From NCBI RefSeq assembly GCF_000321225.1, contig NW_004450480.1:4139810-4203809 (forward strand): a stretch of 64,000 nt of DNA, read 5' to 3'. Positions 32,079 to 44,799 of the stretch are shown in pieces. The translations under genes and the position numbers were made by a program. Position 1 is the first letter of the stretch. Each line of letters starts with the position of its first letter. Source of the DNA: Odobenus rosmarus divergens. Taxonomy: Eukaryota; Chordata; Mammalia; Carnivora; Odobenidae. Below the pieces are notes generated by a model. The model saw only the letters and a program-made list of their open reading frames with translations. It had not been told where the DNA came from and did no database searches.

Positions 32079-33080
32079 GACTTAATGTATAATGATGCCC
32101 CTGAAAAATAAAAAAAATATTACTGCATCAAAAAGGAAAAAAAAATGGGTTAAAACTTTAAATCATATTGTGTTTTTTGACAAAAAAAGAGAATCCTTAT
32201 ATTCCTTTGCAGCAATAAATACAGTTTTTGTTTTCAAGGCTCCTACAAATTTGACGATGACTTTAATGAAGTTGATCTTCGTGGCTTTGGGGTCAGTAGA
32301 TGGTAGAGCCAGTTTTGCCAATCTAGCTTTACTCACAGTGGATCAGAGAATGTTTTCTATTTTAATTTTGAAACATTTCTTTCACATGAAGCAACAGATT
32401 CTCAAATAGTTGGGAGAAATCTTAAACATAAGGCTAAATTTCACGGGGATCCATACAATTTTTATATCACAGCTTCCAGAAAGTCACAACATCACCCATG
32501 TCTGTTTTTATTCAGGTTGTATTCTGGTAGCTCTCAAATATCTTTGCAGTTGAAAAAATTTAAACACAGACACCGAAGGGGTCATACCAAATGACAGTTG
32601 GAGTAACTCAAATTCTTTCTTGTTCTTTGCATCTGTTATGTTGTCTTTATTGAATTTGAAGCTCCTGTTCAAACACAGAATTTTGTTGCACCACAAGGGG
32701 TTGGAAATAGAAACTGTGCACAAGCTCAACCCATTAGGAACTTGATCTTGAAACCAACACATGCAATCCCGAGTTCCAGTTTGTTGGGAATGACTGTATA
32801 ATTAATTCTCAGAATTTACTTTCACATAGAGTATGATTATGAAAATATAAGTAGCAAAATCATGCTAATTTGAAGCTTACATACATATTACTAAAAGTGA
32901 ATTGAGTAACTGGTTACTCAGTTCAGTTTAGTAAACCTGTTAGTTTAGCAATTGTTTAGAACTTAGACCAATGGAAATGATGTTTTTTTAGTGTTTTTAA
33001 GGGAAGAGTATTTTTTTCATCGATATTCTTTAGAAGTGCTAGCTTATGGTGATAATAAAATGAAGACTAGGCAGTTCTAC
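32079..33080. other. Unclassified non-coding stretch
   Basis: No repeat recognised. The open frames 32092-32409 (+) and 32508-32762 (-) have no recognised motifs. Confidence 0.4.
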
Positions 33081-33082
33081 TG

Positions 33083-33297
33083 GTTTTTTTTTTTTTTTAA
33101 AGATTTATTTATTTTAGAGAGAGAGAGAAAGAGCGCACATGCAGGGAGAGGGACAGAGAGAGAGGGAGACAAGCAGGCTTCCTACTGAGCGGGGAGCCTG
33201 ACGAGGTCACAGGGCTCCATCCCAGGACCCTGAGATTGTGACCTGAGCCAAAATCAAGAGTCAGATGCTTAACTGACTTGAGCCTCCCAGGTGCCCC
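33083..33297 (-). mobile_element. CAN-SINE, antisense, old subfamily
   Basis: T-run, AAAGATTTATTTATTTTAGA, purine body, AAAATCAAGAGTCAGATGC and a head complement ending CCCAGGTGCCCC. No clear target duplication, in keeping with age. Confidence 0.9.
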
Positions 33298-33299
33298 TG

Positions 33300-34479
33300 T
33301 TGTTTCAAAATTCTCTACAGTCAGTGTACTTTCTTATTGCCTGAACTTGGGGAGGATCACCCCCTCCCACCCCTCCCTTTGGGCTTTGGCATATTCCTGC
33401 TTAAAGGACTGCTTCGGATTCAGGGGTTTTCAGCTATTTCTGATATATTTCTCAAATGAAGGATCCTGGAGGGCAACCTGGGTGAGGGTTGGGATTCTTT
33501 GGAAATGAAGCCTGATGAAGGACATCCCCAATCTGAGCCTATGAGCCCACTGCCCCACCGTCATGAAAATAGGAGCTTGGTGTTACTCCCCAGGGGGGAG
33601 TGAGTTTGCCTCAGCCATTGGCACACTCACTCCCAGTCCCCAGGGAAATCACTGCTCAGGTGTCTTACCACAGTCAGAACGCCTTGTGACCCTGGTAAAT
33701 GGATTGGAAAGAGCTTGGATCTCTTTCTAACGTGAGTTCTTTAGGGGGTGCTCCAGCATACCAACCGTCCCTCTTTCTACCAGAGGCAGAAGCAGTGCCA
33801 ACCTAGCTCTCTAGGCTATGCCATTAAGTTGTTCTTACTAGCTCTGTTTATTCCCTTTCCTAGTTGCGTTTTCTTCTAAAGCGGCTGCTTAACAGCACAC
33901 TGTAATCTTGATCAGCTAATCCCGTTAGGAGATGATCCCTTTGCTGGACAATCTCATCAGAAATTCCCCTGGAGAAAAAAACTAGTATTAAATTTGGCAG
34001 AGGGAATCCTAATTCCATTCAGTACATCCTCTCTAGAACATATCCCTCTCCCAATGAGACCAGAAAGATCTATGCATTCATTATTATCTTGCTAGCGCTC
34101 ACTTCTTAGAGATTTTATTTTTACTATAGAATGATAAATAAGCAAGCGTATTCCATTTGGTTTTCATTGTGAGGTAAAATACTTATTGAAATGAGCAACA
34201 TTGGGAGCCTCTGAGAATAATAAGTCCATAGAACGTCTGGATAAGAGGTAAAGAAAATGTTTTTGCAGGTTTTTTGGGGGAAACAAATGGGCCTTGGGTT
34301 GCTGGAGGTAGGGGTCTGAGAGTATTTTGTCTCATATGAAAGATGAAACATGTTTAGGCCAGGAGGCCAAGGAGACATGAATCATGGAAAACAAAGCCTG
34401 TCAGGCATAACACTATGTGTGAAGGTTTGTTTGCCAGTCCTGGGTCTATTGTCTGGGATCCACTCTGGGGCAGGAGGGC
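33300..34479. other. Unclassified non-coding stretch
   Basis: No repeat family or exon recognised on either strand. Confidence 0.4.
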
Positions 34480-34930
34480 TGGCCCCTGCGGGCTGCATTT
34501 CTCAAGTTTCTGAATCACCTGGCTGGATTGGGCCAATGGGATTTGTGGATGGGAGGTCAAAGGGCAGAAGGAGGGACAAACCAGGTAATTCTTCCTCCCA
34601 TCCCTACCTTTTTGTCTTGAATCATGTCTCCCTCAGTTGCTGTGGTTCCTCTGTGGCCTCAGGCATGCAGTGATTCTAGCTTTGGTGGTGGCCCCAGTCC
34701 CTGGGCTGGGACAAGGCCACTTTTTGTCTCTGTTTATTCAGGGTGGTAATAGTTTCCTGCTATCGCAGCTCTCTGGGACTGCCTCTCTGTCCTACATTGG
34801 CTTCTCAGCTCTTTTCTCCCTTAGGTAACCAATTGCCTGATTTAAATTCCCTCTGCTTTCGTGACAGAGAAGTTTCCATTTTTTCTGATAGGCTTACGAA
34901 GGATACATTCCGGATATTTCTGTTTTTAGA
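34480..34930 (+). repeat. Ancient LTR-like dispersed repeat (copy 2 of 3)
   Basis: GGCTGGATTGGGCCAATGGG, GGGCAGAAGGAGGGAC and GGGTGGTAATAGTTTCCTGC occur in the order of a widespread mammalian repeat that I cannot name. Open frames at 34350-34943 derive from its GC-rich body. Confidence 0.45.
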
Positions 34931-35585
34931 AGTGGCCCAATGAAAACTATATATGAGGCCGACGTCTGGTTTATTATTCACTTACTAATGTTCTTGTCCT
35001 TCCCGTCTTCCTTCTGGCATTCTGTTAAGGACCAGACCTAAATTGTTCTAGACTGGTATCTCTGCTGACATGAACATCATTTGAAAAGAATACTGGTTTC
35101 ATACATCTAAGGTTAATTGATTGGGTGGATTTGGGGGGCTCAGTAAATTGACTGAATGCTGGAGCCTCAGGGTTGGGATTAGGTAGGAAGCCAGGCACCT
35201 TCATGGTCATAAGAATGTTCTAATTGCCCCCACCATGGCTGACTTCTAACCTGACCTTCCATCCTCATGAGGTCCAAGATTTTGAGTCCTGGCAGAGAAA
35301 ATGCCATTGGCAAAGCATAAGTCACGTGGCTCCCTCTGCCTATACTAGAGGATATGGGAATGGGGAAGGAGGAGTTCTATACTTCAACTAGCATAATGGA
35401 TATGAGTCTCTGCAGTAACCACCCTTCTAAGACCACACACACAGTGTAGAAGAGGTGGTTCCCCAGAGGGAATTGGGTCACTGTTGGGAAGGGAATATGG
35501 AGGCTGGGCAGCCACAGAGCAACAAATATTCACCACATGTTCAATGAATGGTAGTTCTTCTTGGTTACCATTCCTAATCCAGCCT
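34931..35585. other. Unclassified non-coding stretch
   Basis: Nothing recognised. Confidence 0.4.
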
Positions 35586-35589
35586 CTGT

Positions 35590-35770
35590 GGTGAAGGTCT
35601 GATAGTAACTACTCTTTTTTGACACTCACTTAAGAGCATCTTCTCATTTAAGTCAGTTTACAGATGAGAAAACCGTGGCTCAAGATGCTAAAGTAAATGC
35701 CAAAGGTCACATTCCTGGAAATGGAGCACAGCTGGGTTTTGATTCAGGTGTGTCTGCCTCCAAGGCCTAG
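35590..35770 (+). repeat. MIR SINE relic, sense
   Basis: TTACAGATGAGAAAACCGTG, GCTCAAGATGC, CCAAAGGTCACATTCC and CACAGCTGGGTTTTGATTCA follow the MIR core and 3' part. Confidence 0.75.
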
Positions 35771-36212
35771 AATGGCAACCATGATGTCAGGAAGCCTTTT
35801 TCTGGAGGACCTACTTTTGTTCACCATTCATCCTCCCCAGAGGACCATCTTATGTCTGGGTTGATTCAGGCACCAAGTCACTTGCTCAAGAACATACATG
35901 GTGGGAAATAGTGTTAGGGGCTGTATTCCAGATCGTGCAGTTCCAAAGACTTTCCTTTATTTTCTTACTCCCTGAGGTGTTTCACTGAGAACTCTGGTCT
36001 TGTGAAGCAAAAAAGAAACAAACAAAAAAACCAGTGGTTGGATTGGAAAAAACTATGTAGGATTATCTCCCTTCAGGAACCCACAGTATACAGTGTATTC
36101 AAGGCTCTGAAAAGCCCTAAAATAATAAGCCCTGTGGAACTTTTGGGCTTTGTTTCACTCAAAATTTATGCACCTAATTTGACCTTGGAACATGGAATCC
36201 TCATTAACAATT

Positions 36213-36625
36213 TGTATTAGGCAGGGTTCTCCAGAAAAACAGACCCAATAGGATACATATTCTAAGCAGGAGACTCAGGAAAGCCAGTGATGTAATTCTA
36301 GTATGAGTCCCAAAGCCTGAGAACCAGAGAGCCGGAAGCGTAGGTCCCAGTCCAGGTGCAGGAGAAGATAATAGGAGATGTCTCAGCTCCAGTAGGCCAG
36401 AAGAAAAAGGAGTGAATACCTTCTTCCTTGCCTTTTGTTCTGTTCAGGCCCTTAACAGATGGGATGATGCCCACTCACACTGGATTTTATTGAGTTGAGT
36501 AATTCAAATGCTAATCTCATCTGGAAACACCCTTGCAGACACACCCAAAAATAACGTCTAGTCTGGACACTCTGTGGCCAGTCAAGTTCACACATGAAAT
36601 GAACCATCACAACAGATCATCTGAT
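36213..36625 (-). repeat. Ancient LTR-like dispersed repeat, antisense
   Basis: GTATTAGGCAGGGTTCTCCA, GAAAAACAGACCCAATAGGA, GCCTGAGAACCAGAGAGCC, GCCTTTTGTTCTGTTCAGGC and CAAATGCTAATCTCATCTGG run opposite to the relic at 16025-16410 and match its family. The family name is not known to me. Confidence 0.7.
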
Positions 36626-39060
36626 GAACATCAATTAGGGAACTTTTACTATCCTATTATCTTCCCATCTAGGTAAACTGATGAGGATGTGGCCTCTTGG
36701 CCAAGGCTGTAGCTGCTTTGAGGGACGGAGGAAAATACGCTGGTAGCTCCGGTGTGCCACACCACACTGGTGGGGTCTCTGCCATGCAGTTTTGGTACCA
36801 GTCCAGAAATCCTGGACCTTCTTCACACCTGCCCATATTGCAAGACACAGCTTATGTTTATGAGTGACTTTCCCTTTCTTTTTCTCCCCAAATACACAGG
36901 CACACCACCTTGGTATGTCACTTTCTAGAAACATTAACATGGATTTAAATAGATTTGGGACTGTTATGACACTAGTTATAGTAACTAGAGATCTCCTAGG
37001 TCTTTAAAAACTGTGTTTGGGGTCAGCACTAATTTCAGTGTTCAGTTAACTAACTCATGGATTATTATATCCTGGGTTTAGAGGCAAACTCCTGATGCCA
37101 TTTAGTCTTTTCCTGACAAAGGCACAGAGAGAAGAGAATTCTACAATTTAATGGAAACATTCTCAATTAAAAAAGCAATCCCACCTCAAATCTTTTATAC
37201 CTGACCTTGTTTTAGAAATGAATAACACAGCAATCTTTCCAAATGGAATTTTCTGGGTTTTGCGTGTGCGTGTGTGTTAATGGTGGTGGCAGTGGTGGCT
37301 GTTTCATGGTATCCTCATTAGAGAACTAAATAATAAGGTCTCTGTAGAATTACAGTGACTATATTTGAACTGTCAGCCATCTTCCCATGATGCACTGCAG
37401 CTTGCATCTTTTGGCTGCAAAGCTGTGATGTTATAAATCTGGAAAGAGACAGGCAAATTACAAATTAGGCATATTGTGCTATTAGCTGCAGATTTCATGA
37501 TAAATTCTGCACATAAAAACTTCCCAGTAATGGTTCTATCTATGAGAATTTGTACATATTCTGTATATATCTTTCGAAATGAAGACCGTTGAATAATGGT
37601 TTGGTCGAGGAATAAATACATAATGAAGCATCACCTTTGATCTTTCTTGCTTTCTATGAGGTCAAAGTTGGGATGGGTTATAAATCATGATTTATGCCTT
37701 TAAGTCTGTGGTATTTTTTTTTTTTTTTTAAACAGCCTATTCCCCTGCCTTGGTTTGATTTGAGTTGTTTAATTATTCATCAGCCTGCCATACTTCCACT
37801 TCTTCACTGTTAGTGTATTTGTTTAATTTTGGATACAGTTTGATTTTCAAGACTTGACTTTGTTTTTCACCTCCATGCATTGTCTTTGTGTTTATTGTGT
37901 TATATGACTATAATATGAAGATTCAGTTGCGGTAAATAAAAACCTAAAATATGTATGTGTATCCATGTGATGAGATGCAATTGCAATCAGGGATTTTTAA
38001 GTAGAATTTTCAGGCATTTTCTTCACTTGATACATCTTTTTAATTTTTTTTGAAAACTCAGATTTCTAAATGCTCATAGGAGCTGTGGGGCCTCAAAAAC
38101 ATGACACGTTTCATGCACAATTATAATGAATTTTTGAATACAGCTTGACTTGGTAGTGTAGGCATCTGATGAGAAAGAGTTTAAAAAAAATGACATTTCT
38201 TAATAAGATAATTGGTTAATAGAGAAAACTTGAACTGATTTTGCAGTCCCAGGGAGGCAACCTGCTCCCCTCAAACTAGAGAGACAGCAGGCAAATTCCT
38301 TTTTATCTTAGTGGTTGGTTTTAAATTTGGGGGTTGATGGATGGACAAGACTCCGTAACACACACACAGCCTAAAACCCACGCTATTCAGTGTTAAGATA
38401 CATCACTCAACCTTTTAGCATAATGTGATGTTATAATTGGATACCAGCAAAAGTTTATTTCATACATTACTTCGGTTAATTTGTTTTTATGCCCCTGATA
38501 AGTATCCCTGCCACTTCGTACCTCCTGGGGAAGAAAGAGTCGGCAACATACTTGAGACGAACTCCGGAGGGCCTCACATGCAGGGTAAAATACCTCTTTT
38601 CTCCCCCATATTGTCTTCCTACCTTGAGAGTTCTCTTAATTCCAAGCTTGTTGAAAGAGCACGGAATATTTTAGCGAAACTAGTGTCACCTCATTAAGCC
38701 TCCTTTGCAAGGGTTGAATGTGGCCATGTGGCCACTCTAGTGAATATAGTCCCGGCACTAAAAAACATTTATCGCCATCATTAAAAAAAGAACTTTTAAA
38801 ATGAGTTTGAAAGAAAGTCATTACCTCCTTAACTACCAAATAAACTCAGTGGTCTATGTAGATGATGATGAAATATCTCTGGTGCTTCCCTCTTCCTCTC
38901 TTTGTTCCGTAAGCTGTAATTCATGCCCATCTATGCTGACAGCTCTCTTTCCAGGTCCCTCGCCGCTCCTGTCCGCTGCCTTCTCTCAATCAGTTTTGCC
39001 TTGTTTGCTTTCTGCTCTTGTTTTCATCCCAGAATAAACTTTATTCCTTACTGTCTTTTA

Positions 39061-39062
<2 letters not shown>
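36626..39062. other. Unclassified AT-rich non-coding stretch
   Basis: No repeat family or gene recognised over about 2.4 kb, apart from a T-run at about 37716-37729 and a short TGTGCGTGTGTG run near 37264. Long repeat-free stretches can hold conserved regulatory elements, but sequence alone does not show it. Confidence 0.4.

Positions 39063-39094
<32 letters not shown>
39063..39094. repeat. (GT)16 microsatellite
   Basis: An uninterrupted run of 16 GT units. Such runs are commonly length-polymorphic. Confidence 0.98.
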
Positions 39095-39096
<2 letters not shown>

Positions 39097-40125
39097 TCTA
39101 AGGTATAGAAACTCTAAATAAAACTTGGCTGCTTTTGGGAACTATTATAGCAAGTTTTCTTTTGGATTTCTGTTAGTGTTTTTTGCGAACGTGGTAATTC
39201 ACTGATGAGTAGAGGTTGTAATCTATTCAGGGAAGCTTAAATGAGTTGATTTAGATCATCAGGGATAGAGAAATGCCCAGAGTCCCTACCTTCCACCTGT
39301 CCAAAGTCTAAATTCTCAGTGTCTGGAAAGCTCCACAAATCCTAAGAGGACATACTCAGCACTTTTTCATTCGGGGAGGGCAGGTCACAAAAGTCTTCCC
39401 TTCCTGTTTTCTCCTGCCTGCTCTGTAGTGCATTCTACACGTGGCTCTGCCCTGTCTTTCAAAGCAAAAATAGGAGTGGGGTTTGGCAAAGTCATTTGCA
39501 GGAGCCAAAAATCACCAAGGGTTGGTAGCTTTGTGCTAGTCAGCCGTTTTCTTGGCCTCACATTTCCACAGCAATATCCACAGGGCTTTGGGCAAGAATT
39601 AGCTAAGTCTCCCTTTTCAGCCAGGTCAGAGTTTTAAAATTCATGGCAAATCACTGGTACCATTTTGTGACTGGAGGTTTCCTAAAATTAAATGCAGGTA
39701 TTCCAGTGAAAAGGGGCTTGGCAACAAACAGACAAGAACCACACCAACGTGTGTGAATGCTGTGAATATTCATGTTTATGTGAAGCTAACAATATCTCTA
39801 GTGGGGTTGAGGCCCCAAGCTATCTGTGTTGATTTATGTCCCCTTCCATTAGTTCTGGGCCTGGCAAGCAGGACAAGGGATGAAGCCTTCACGGCTGCAG
39901 AATGATATCCAGAGGTAGGCAAACAGTTGGGAGACCTGGTTCTAACTCCGCCCCCCCGCCTGGATGTGACCTTACATACCCTCGGAGCTTCACTTCGATT
40001 AGGAGAAGGCACGGTTCCAAAACCAGACCAAATAATGGACATGAAAGCACTTGTTAAGAACACAAATTTGTTACAATTGCTGTTTGGCTTGATTTGTGGC
40101 AGGACCAGCGTCACGGGAGTGTGAT
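39095..40125. other. Unclassified non-coding stretch
   Basis: No family recognised. The frame at 39776-40114 (-) has no known motif. Confidence 0.4.
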
Positions 40126-40139
40126 CTGTGCAACCACAT

Positions 40140-40260
40140 GGGCCCTGAGCTCCGAAGGGCCCTGTGCTTGGTGTAATGTTTTATTGTTGCCATCTTGAAA
40201 TTCTTAATAATTTCCAAATAAGGGGCCTCACATTTTCATCCTGAACTGGGTCCCCCAGTT
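40140..40260 (-). repeat. Ancient dispersed repeat, antisense copy of that at 13335-13430
   Basis: TTGAAATTCTTAATAATTTC, AATAAGGGGCCTCACATTTT, CATCCTGAACTGGGTCCCCC pair with the reverse complement of the run at 13335-13430. Family unnamed. Confidence 0.5.
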
Positions 40261-40865
40261 GGGTAGCCCATCCTGATGGTGGACCCGCATTTGGTTTGGA
40301 TGGCTGGATTGGTTCACTTAGCAAGTATGACAGGGCCCTGCGCCAGGCGGGTGTGATTGTTTTGTCCCGGGTCTGTCTGGAGCCTCACACAGTTCCAGTC
40401 GCCGGTAGAGGTTCTCACTCCTGGAGCTCTCCTGTGAAAGGCAGAGGCACCTGGGAAGCCACTCCTACCGAAGCCACAGGGACCCTCCTTTATAGGTCCA
40501 CCTTCAAGACTTGGAGAAATGTTGAAATTATATTTATGCCAAATTTTATGACGTTCTGCTTCACCTTTGGATCTACCTCTGCTGTTAGGGAGTGCTATTT
40601 GGAAAGGGATGGCGGTGTTGATGGTTGTCATAATCGTTGGAACGGGGTCGGGGGGGCAACGCTGGCCCTTGTTGACATTCCTTGAGGAAGCTAGATTTCC
40701 TGTCACAAATGGACAGCCCCAAGTTGTAGGTACTTTTCTTGCATTCCACATGACATCCCACGTGCCGTTCACATGACCTAATCAGTCATTCTTATAGTGA
40801 AAACTGGTTTCCATTTATGGAAGGTAGGAACTTAATGCCATTTTCCACACCAGTACACTCTACTT
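40261..40865. other. Unclassified stretch with a 152-codon chance frame
   Basis: The minus-strand frame 40314-40772 is open for 152 codons. It overlaps a 129-codon plus-strand frame, shows no domain I recognise, no splice context and no paralogue in the window. Frames of this length are expected a few times by chance in 64 kb. Confidence 0.45.
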
Positions 40866-40880
40866 TTTACATGGTTTAAT

Positions 40881-41080
40881 TTTTTAAAAAAGATTTTATT
40901 TATTTATCTGTCAGAGAGAGAAAGAGAGTGCGTGTGCACAAGCAGGGGGAGCAGCAGGCAGAGGGAGAAGCAGACTCCCCACTGACCAGGGAGCCCGATG
41001 CAGGACTCGATCCTGGGACCCTGGGATCATGACCTGAGCCGAAGGCAGACACTTAACCAACTGAGCCACCCAGGCACCCC
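40881..41080 (-). mobile_element. CAN-SINE, antisense
   Basis: GATTTTATTTATTTATCTGT tail side, GAGCCCGATGCAGGACTCGA, ATCATGACCTGAGCCGAAGG and CCACCCAGGCACCCC. Drifted duplication: TTTACATGGTTTAAT (40866-40880) versus TTTACACGGTTTTAAT (41081-41096). Confidence 0.94.
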
Positions 41081-41407
41081 TTTACACGGTTTTAATATAC
41101 TCTGAATCATGCAGCAATGCAACTGCAGTCAAAAGAAAGGTTATAGTTTGTTTCATCCAGAACTTGACTGTGAACTATTTATTCAGTATTTTTGGAATGT
41201 TGTCAATGAGGACAAAAGTGTGGGTGGTACTTGACCCCCGCCGAAGCACGCTGGCTGTAGTATCTACACTGGGTGTGCCATTCAGGGTGGTTCAATGCAC
41301 ATAGATGCACGACTATACTTATTTAGGTCTTGTTTGACATACGAAGTCCAAACTTCATTATAAGTAGGTCTAGGCATCTGACATCTGCTTTAAGGTCTAC
41401 TTTAGTG

Positions 41408-41592
41408 CAGGGGTCAGCAAATGAGGGCCAAATCTGTCCTGTGGTCTCTTTCTATATTGCTCACAAGCCTCACCAATTTTGGGGTTGTAAAAAAGAAAAA
41501 AAAGAATATGCAACAGAGACCATCTGTGGCCCACAAAGCCTAAAATACTGACTAAATGACCCTTCACAGAAAAAATGTGCTGACTGCTGATC
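41408..41592 (+). mobile_element. Non-autonomous hAT element with visible terminal inverted repeats
   Basis: It starts CAGGGGTCAGCAAATGAGGG and ends AAAATGTGCTGACTGCTG. The complement of that end, CAGCAGTCAGCACA, pairs with the start at most positions. Inside are GGCCAAATCTGTCCTGTGG and GGCCCACAAAGCCTAAAATA, typical of this family. Related to the partial copy at 8339-8485. Confidence 0.82.
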
Positions 41593-42129
41593 TATTGTAA
41601 GTACTACTTAAGTGGTGATGTATCAAAATACATAGTTCATTATAAATTATTTTCTTTTTCATATCTCCTTTATATAAAGGTAAGGGCATCCTATGGATTA
41701 AGGCCATTTGTCTATTGGTTGGATATTTGTTGCTTTCTCTCAGAATAGTAAAAGGAGATGACCATTTGTTATGTCGAGGCTGGTGTGGGGAGAACTTCTG
41801 GTCACCCTTTGGGAAGGGTGCTTTGGGTTGAAGGTCCACAAGCGCTGGCCTCCCCACTGTTGGAGATGTGCCTTCTGCTTGCGCTCCCATGGCCTTTAGC
41901 TCCTGGTTTGCTCAGAGCACACCCACCCTCACACCCTGTCTCTCCTTCTCCTCTCACTTCAAGGCCCAGTGACCAACGGTGGCTATACTAGAGATAGCGA
42001 GGGGCTGCCTACGAGCAGCAGGTTCCTGTTTTCCCTCTGCTGGCACTGGTCTCGGCCCGGCCCCACGCAACCTGGCTCCCAAGCCTGCCTTCTGGCCCTG
42101 AGCTTCCTTCCTGATGGCGGCTGTCCTGT

Positions 42130-42400
42130 CCAGCCTCCTCTCTCTCCATGTCCGTTCTCCCCTTTTGTTGTCTGGTTCTCTCTCAGTTTCTCAAACATGC
42201 TACATTCACGTTTCCCTTTTGGTCTTGGTACATGTTTCACCTCCCCGTTGCTTGGCCTTCCCCAACTCAGCCTTCCTGCCATGGTGCTGCCTCCCTGGCT
42301 AGCCTCTACCTCCATGAGAACAGGTCTCCCTCATGCACCTCGCTTCTCCATTGCCTTCTCCAGGCCTGTGCAGAGATGAGGCTCAGTCACTATTTGTATG
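42130..42400 (+). repeat. Probable L2 relic, sense
   Basis: CAGTTTCTCAAACATGCTAC and the CT-rich run after it resemble the LINE-2 3' half. Overlapping frames on both strands (41969-42453) are composition effects. Confidence 0.4.
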
Positions 42401-43029
42401 CAACAAGCTCACCCTTCAGAGTCTGTAATTTCTCCCACGTGACGTGTATGTGAAAAAAAATAAAAATTAGGCGTGATGTTTTAATACTATGTTGGCTTGT
42501 TTTTATAAGTAAGACCTTTAGAAACGTATGTGTGAGTTTTTAGTACACACTGGTTGGTCAGAAAGATTAAGTCTTCCAGCCATTCCATTTGGAAGAGTGA
42601 GAAACCATGATGAGGAGTCATTGGAAAGCTTGGAATTAGGGTTAGGGGATTGAAGGAGCATGGAGATATCACTCTTTGGGAGGAGTAGGTCTGTGCAGCT
42701 TACCCTGACACCTTTTCTCTAAAAACCACCTTCCTGCTTAGCAACTAGGTCTTTACCACCCAACCCTGTCTCCAGCCATATCTAATGAGATCCGTGGAGA
42801 TACTGGGCTTTTCCTCTTTGTCTTAGTCACTACCACCATACTAGTGACTAGTAGTAAGTGTCATCAGTTCACTTTAGAGTTTTTACAGTAATTTTCTGAC
42901 TTCAAGGCTGAAGCTATTAAACCAGTAGGGAACAAAAACAAGAGAGAAGCTCTCTTCTCTGTAATCCTCAAATGTCCCTTGCAACGTCTCCTTTGGTGCA
43001 ACTGGAGTTGCCCTGTCTGCATTAGGATC

Positions 43030-43725
43030 CCTTCACAAAAGGGAATTTATTGGGTCACATAACTTCTGGCTTAACTGGTTGCAGTTGTTCAAACGATCTT
43101 GTCAAGGATTTCTCCATCTCTTCTCTCAGGGGGCCTTCACTCTCAAGCTGGTTTTTCTTCATGGAGGCAGGGAACTCCTACCCCCCATCTCATTTTTCAT
43201 GGGGAGAAGGAGCAACATCCATTGATATTTGGAAGAAGGAACTGGGCCCGTGCAACTCAGCAACCTTTTGTTTTTTGGAATGAGGGTCTTCAGGATGCTC
43301 CTATTATTGGTCATGTGTGTGGTAAGCTTGCTAGGACGGATCTACCTGGGAGAGGCCAATGTCCACAGTTCCCAGAGGTTACATTAGAGAGTATAATTGT
43401 GACTTGAAGTCAAGCTTCACTCTCCAGCATAAAGCTGATATTGTTTTTCTCTGTCATTCTGACTCCTCTGTCAGTCTCTCTTAATTAGGCTTGTATACAG
43501 GAGTTGAGAAAGATTGGTATTTAAATGTCAACCTCCAAACCCCATCTGTGACCACAATTTGTGTTTTTCATCTGAAGAGTTTAGCAATCCCAAAGAAAAG
43601 TTTCTTTTCTTTGTACTGTGTTAGCAGAAGTTTCCATATGACCCTCATGGGTTAGGCCTGAGTCACATGCCTAATCTTGAGCTGTGTCTCTTACTGATTG
43701 GCCACACCGAGGGTCACAAAGCACC
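43030..43725 (-). repeat. Ancient interspersed repeat, family not named
   Basis: AAGGGAATTTATTGGGTCAC, CATAACTTCTGGCTTAACTG and later CCTGAGTCACATGCCTAATC and CTTACTGATTGGCCACAC echo the antisense text of a widespread old mammalian repeat that I recognise but cannot name. The middle part (43400-43620) is unclear. Confidence 0.4.
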
Positions 43726-43780
43726 CTCAGGTCTACAGGCCACACAGACTGAAAGGAGGAAGGGTGGATGTCTGTAGATA

Positions 43781-43945
43781 GTGCTTCTCAAACTGTAATG
43801 TATGTACCAATTCCCTGGGGATATTGATAAATGTAGATTCAGATTCACTAGGCTCCAGGGTGGGACCCGAGACTCTGCATTTCTAATGAGCTCTCAGGTG
43901 ATGCTGATGCAGCCGGTCTGGGCACCACATTTTGAGTAACAAGGT
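43781..43945 (+). mobile_element. MER5A-like hAT element
   Basis: AGTGCTTCTCAAACTGTAAT, ATTCAGATTCACTAGGCTCC, GGGTGGGACCCGAGACTCTG, CATTTCTAATGAGCTCTCAG, GTGATGCTGATGCAGCCGGT and ACCACATTTTGAGTAACAAG cover the element from end to end. Confidence 0.92.
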
Positions 43946-44242
43946 CTGAAGGAACATTTGGATATGGTTACTCGAGGGGCAATGATGCCGGGCAGGGAAA
44001 GAAACCAGAGAGGGACGCCATGATCCCTTTCTGTCAAACCATTTTTCATCACTTCTACTCAGTGAACACAAGCCCTAAATTTCCCATGAAACTTACCTCA
44101 GCAACTACAATTCACAGTGACCTGTGAATTGAATTCCTTAACATTTACTGCATGAAATTAATCAAATTGTTGATGATAGTGAGACTTCCTGGCATGAAAA
44201 AATTCTTGAGGCTAAATTCATTCTTAAAAAAAAACTAAAAGG

Positions 44243-44424
44243 TGGGACGCCTGGGTGGCTCACTTGGTTAAGCATCTGCCTTCAGCTCAGGTCATGATTC
44301 CAGGGTCCTGGGATCGAGTCCCGCATCGGGCTCCTTGCTCAGTGAGGAGCCTGCTTCTCCCTCTCACTCTGCCTACTTGTGTTCTCTCTCTGTGTCAAAT
44401 AAATAAATAAAATCTTAAAAAAAC
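44243..44424 (+). mobile_element. CAN-SINE, sense
   Basis: GGGACGCCTGGGTGGCTCAC head, GGGATCGAGTCCCGCATCGG and an AAATAAATAAATAAAATC tail. The 12-bp duplication AAAACTAAAAGG is perfect at 44231-44242 and 44425-44436. Confidence 0.95.
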
Positions 44425-44799
44425 AAAACTAAAAGGAAGGAAGAAAGCTTTTTCCCATGTGGGAGCACTGTTTTGTGGAGCTCCTGCTGTAGGGCCATCC
44501 ACTCTGTAGGGAGACTGATATTGAGTGGGGTACTGTGGTCTGGCTCACCAAGATAGCTTGCTTCATTGGAGGAAATTGGTTCTACCTTCTGAACTGATAA
44601 CTTATAAAACCAGTCAGCTGGAACAAAAACTACTTGGTTGAACAAATTTTTTCTTTGCTTGAGAATAAGTGAGAAGGCCATTAATATTTGAGAGTACTGT
44701 ATGCCAACGTGGTAACAGTGGTTTATCTGGAGTTGATGAGGTGGTTCTGGTTATCTAATACAGTATTAGATGCCCCGCCCCCAAACCGCCTTTTATTTG

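Noticed and set aside
40314..40772. 152-codon minus-strand open frame
   Set aside because: No recognised domain, overlaps a 129-codon plus-strand frame, and frames of about 150 codons are expected several times by chance in six frames of 64 kb.
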